Shown piece after piece: positions 63,792 through 64,000 of a stretch of DNA of 64,000 bases; the first letter of the stretch is position 1, and each line of letters begins with the position of its first letter. Origin of the DNA: Charina bottae (taxonomy: Eukaryota; Chordata; Lepidosauria; Squamata; Charinaidae); assembly GCA_023362775.1 (NCBI GenBank), contig JALMGJ010000011.1:18278001-18342000 (forward strand). The letters run 5' to 3'. The notes beneath the pieces are model-generated. The model saw only the letters and a program-made list of their open reading frames with translations, ran no database searches and was not told the DNA's origin. A program made the translations under genes and the position numbers.

Positions 63792-64000
63792 CTGCAACAG
63801 CAGCCAGCCCAAGTCACATCCAAGACTGAAATCCTCTCTAACAAACACTTCTACGTTCCAACGATCGAGCCCACAAATCTACACCCCAATACCTGGTACT
63901 GTCTGTAACTGTTGGAGTGTAATTCCCCTCATCCACACCCAGTGGCCTTGCTGGCAAGGGATTATGGCAATTGCAGTCCAAGAGAGTATCAGCTTGGGAT

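Overview
The window looks like nuclear DNA from a squamate reptile, more likely a snake than a lizard. The basis is three intron-rich vertebrate genes embedded in dispersed repeats typical of squamates: tRNA-derived Sauria-type SINEs with pol III boxes, several hAT miniature elements with 8-bp target duplications, a TA-flanked MITE family, L1 and CR1/L2-like tails, and a long GATA/GACA array. No bacterial, CRISPR or plasmid feature is present.

Layout. 1-3085 holds L1 remnants and MITEs. 3086-8087 is a complete provirus. It has two LTRs of 338 bp that I read as identical, a 4-bp target duplication, a tRNA-Pro primer site, an open gammaretrovirus-type gag, a UAG stop followed by a foldable readthrough pseudoknot, and then one open frame running from protease through a stub of reverse transcriptase directly into env. 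Most of pol is deleted. 8088-16319 is repeat-rich and no gene is recognised there. 16320-36534 (+) is SLC5A2 (SGLT2, sodium/glucose cotransporter 2): 15 coding exons and 675 codons, all joins in phase. 38288-46870 (-) is RUSF1 (C16orf58): 14 coding exons, 448 codons. SLC5A2 and RUSF1 lie tail to tail, as in mammals. 46871-51660 is intergenic. 51661-63791 (-) is RNF40 (BRE1B, histone H2B E3 ubiquitin ligase): 18 coding exons and 987 codons, lacking only the N-terminal exon, which lies beyond the right edge.

The host genes look functional. SLC5A2 keeps the sugar-site residues known from human SGLT2, and an 11/13 match to the HNF1 site lies about 90 bp before its start codon, consistent with HNF1A control of this gene in mammals. 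RNF40 keeps an intact C-terminal RING finger.

The most unusual element is the provirus. It is young by LTR identity, yet it cannot encode a polymerase or integrase. Its Gag, protease and Env parts are open and in one frame apart from the single UAG. If the pol deletion predates insertion, it was copied in trans by a relative and may belong to a non-autonomous family. Other points worth checking are an 89-bp-arm hairpin in an RNF40 intron, MITE families that spread CACGTG, YY1-like and ZNF143-like motifs, a SINE whose target duplications also enclose an AT tandem array, a GC-AG intron in RNF40, and an LTR-like promoter/poly(A) module inside RNF40.
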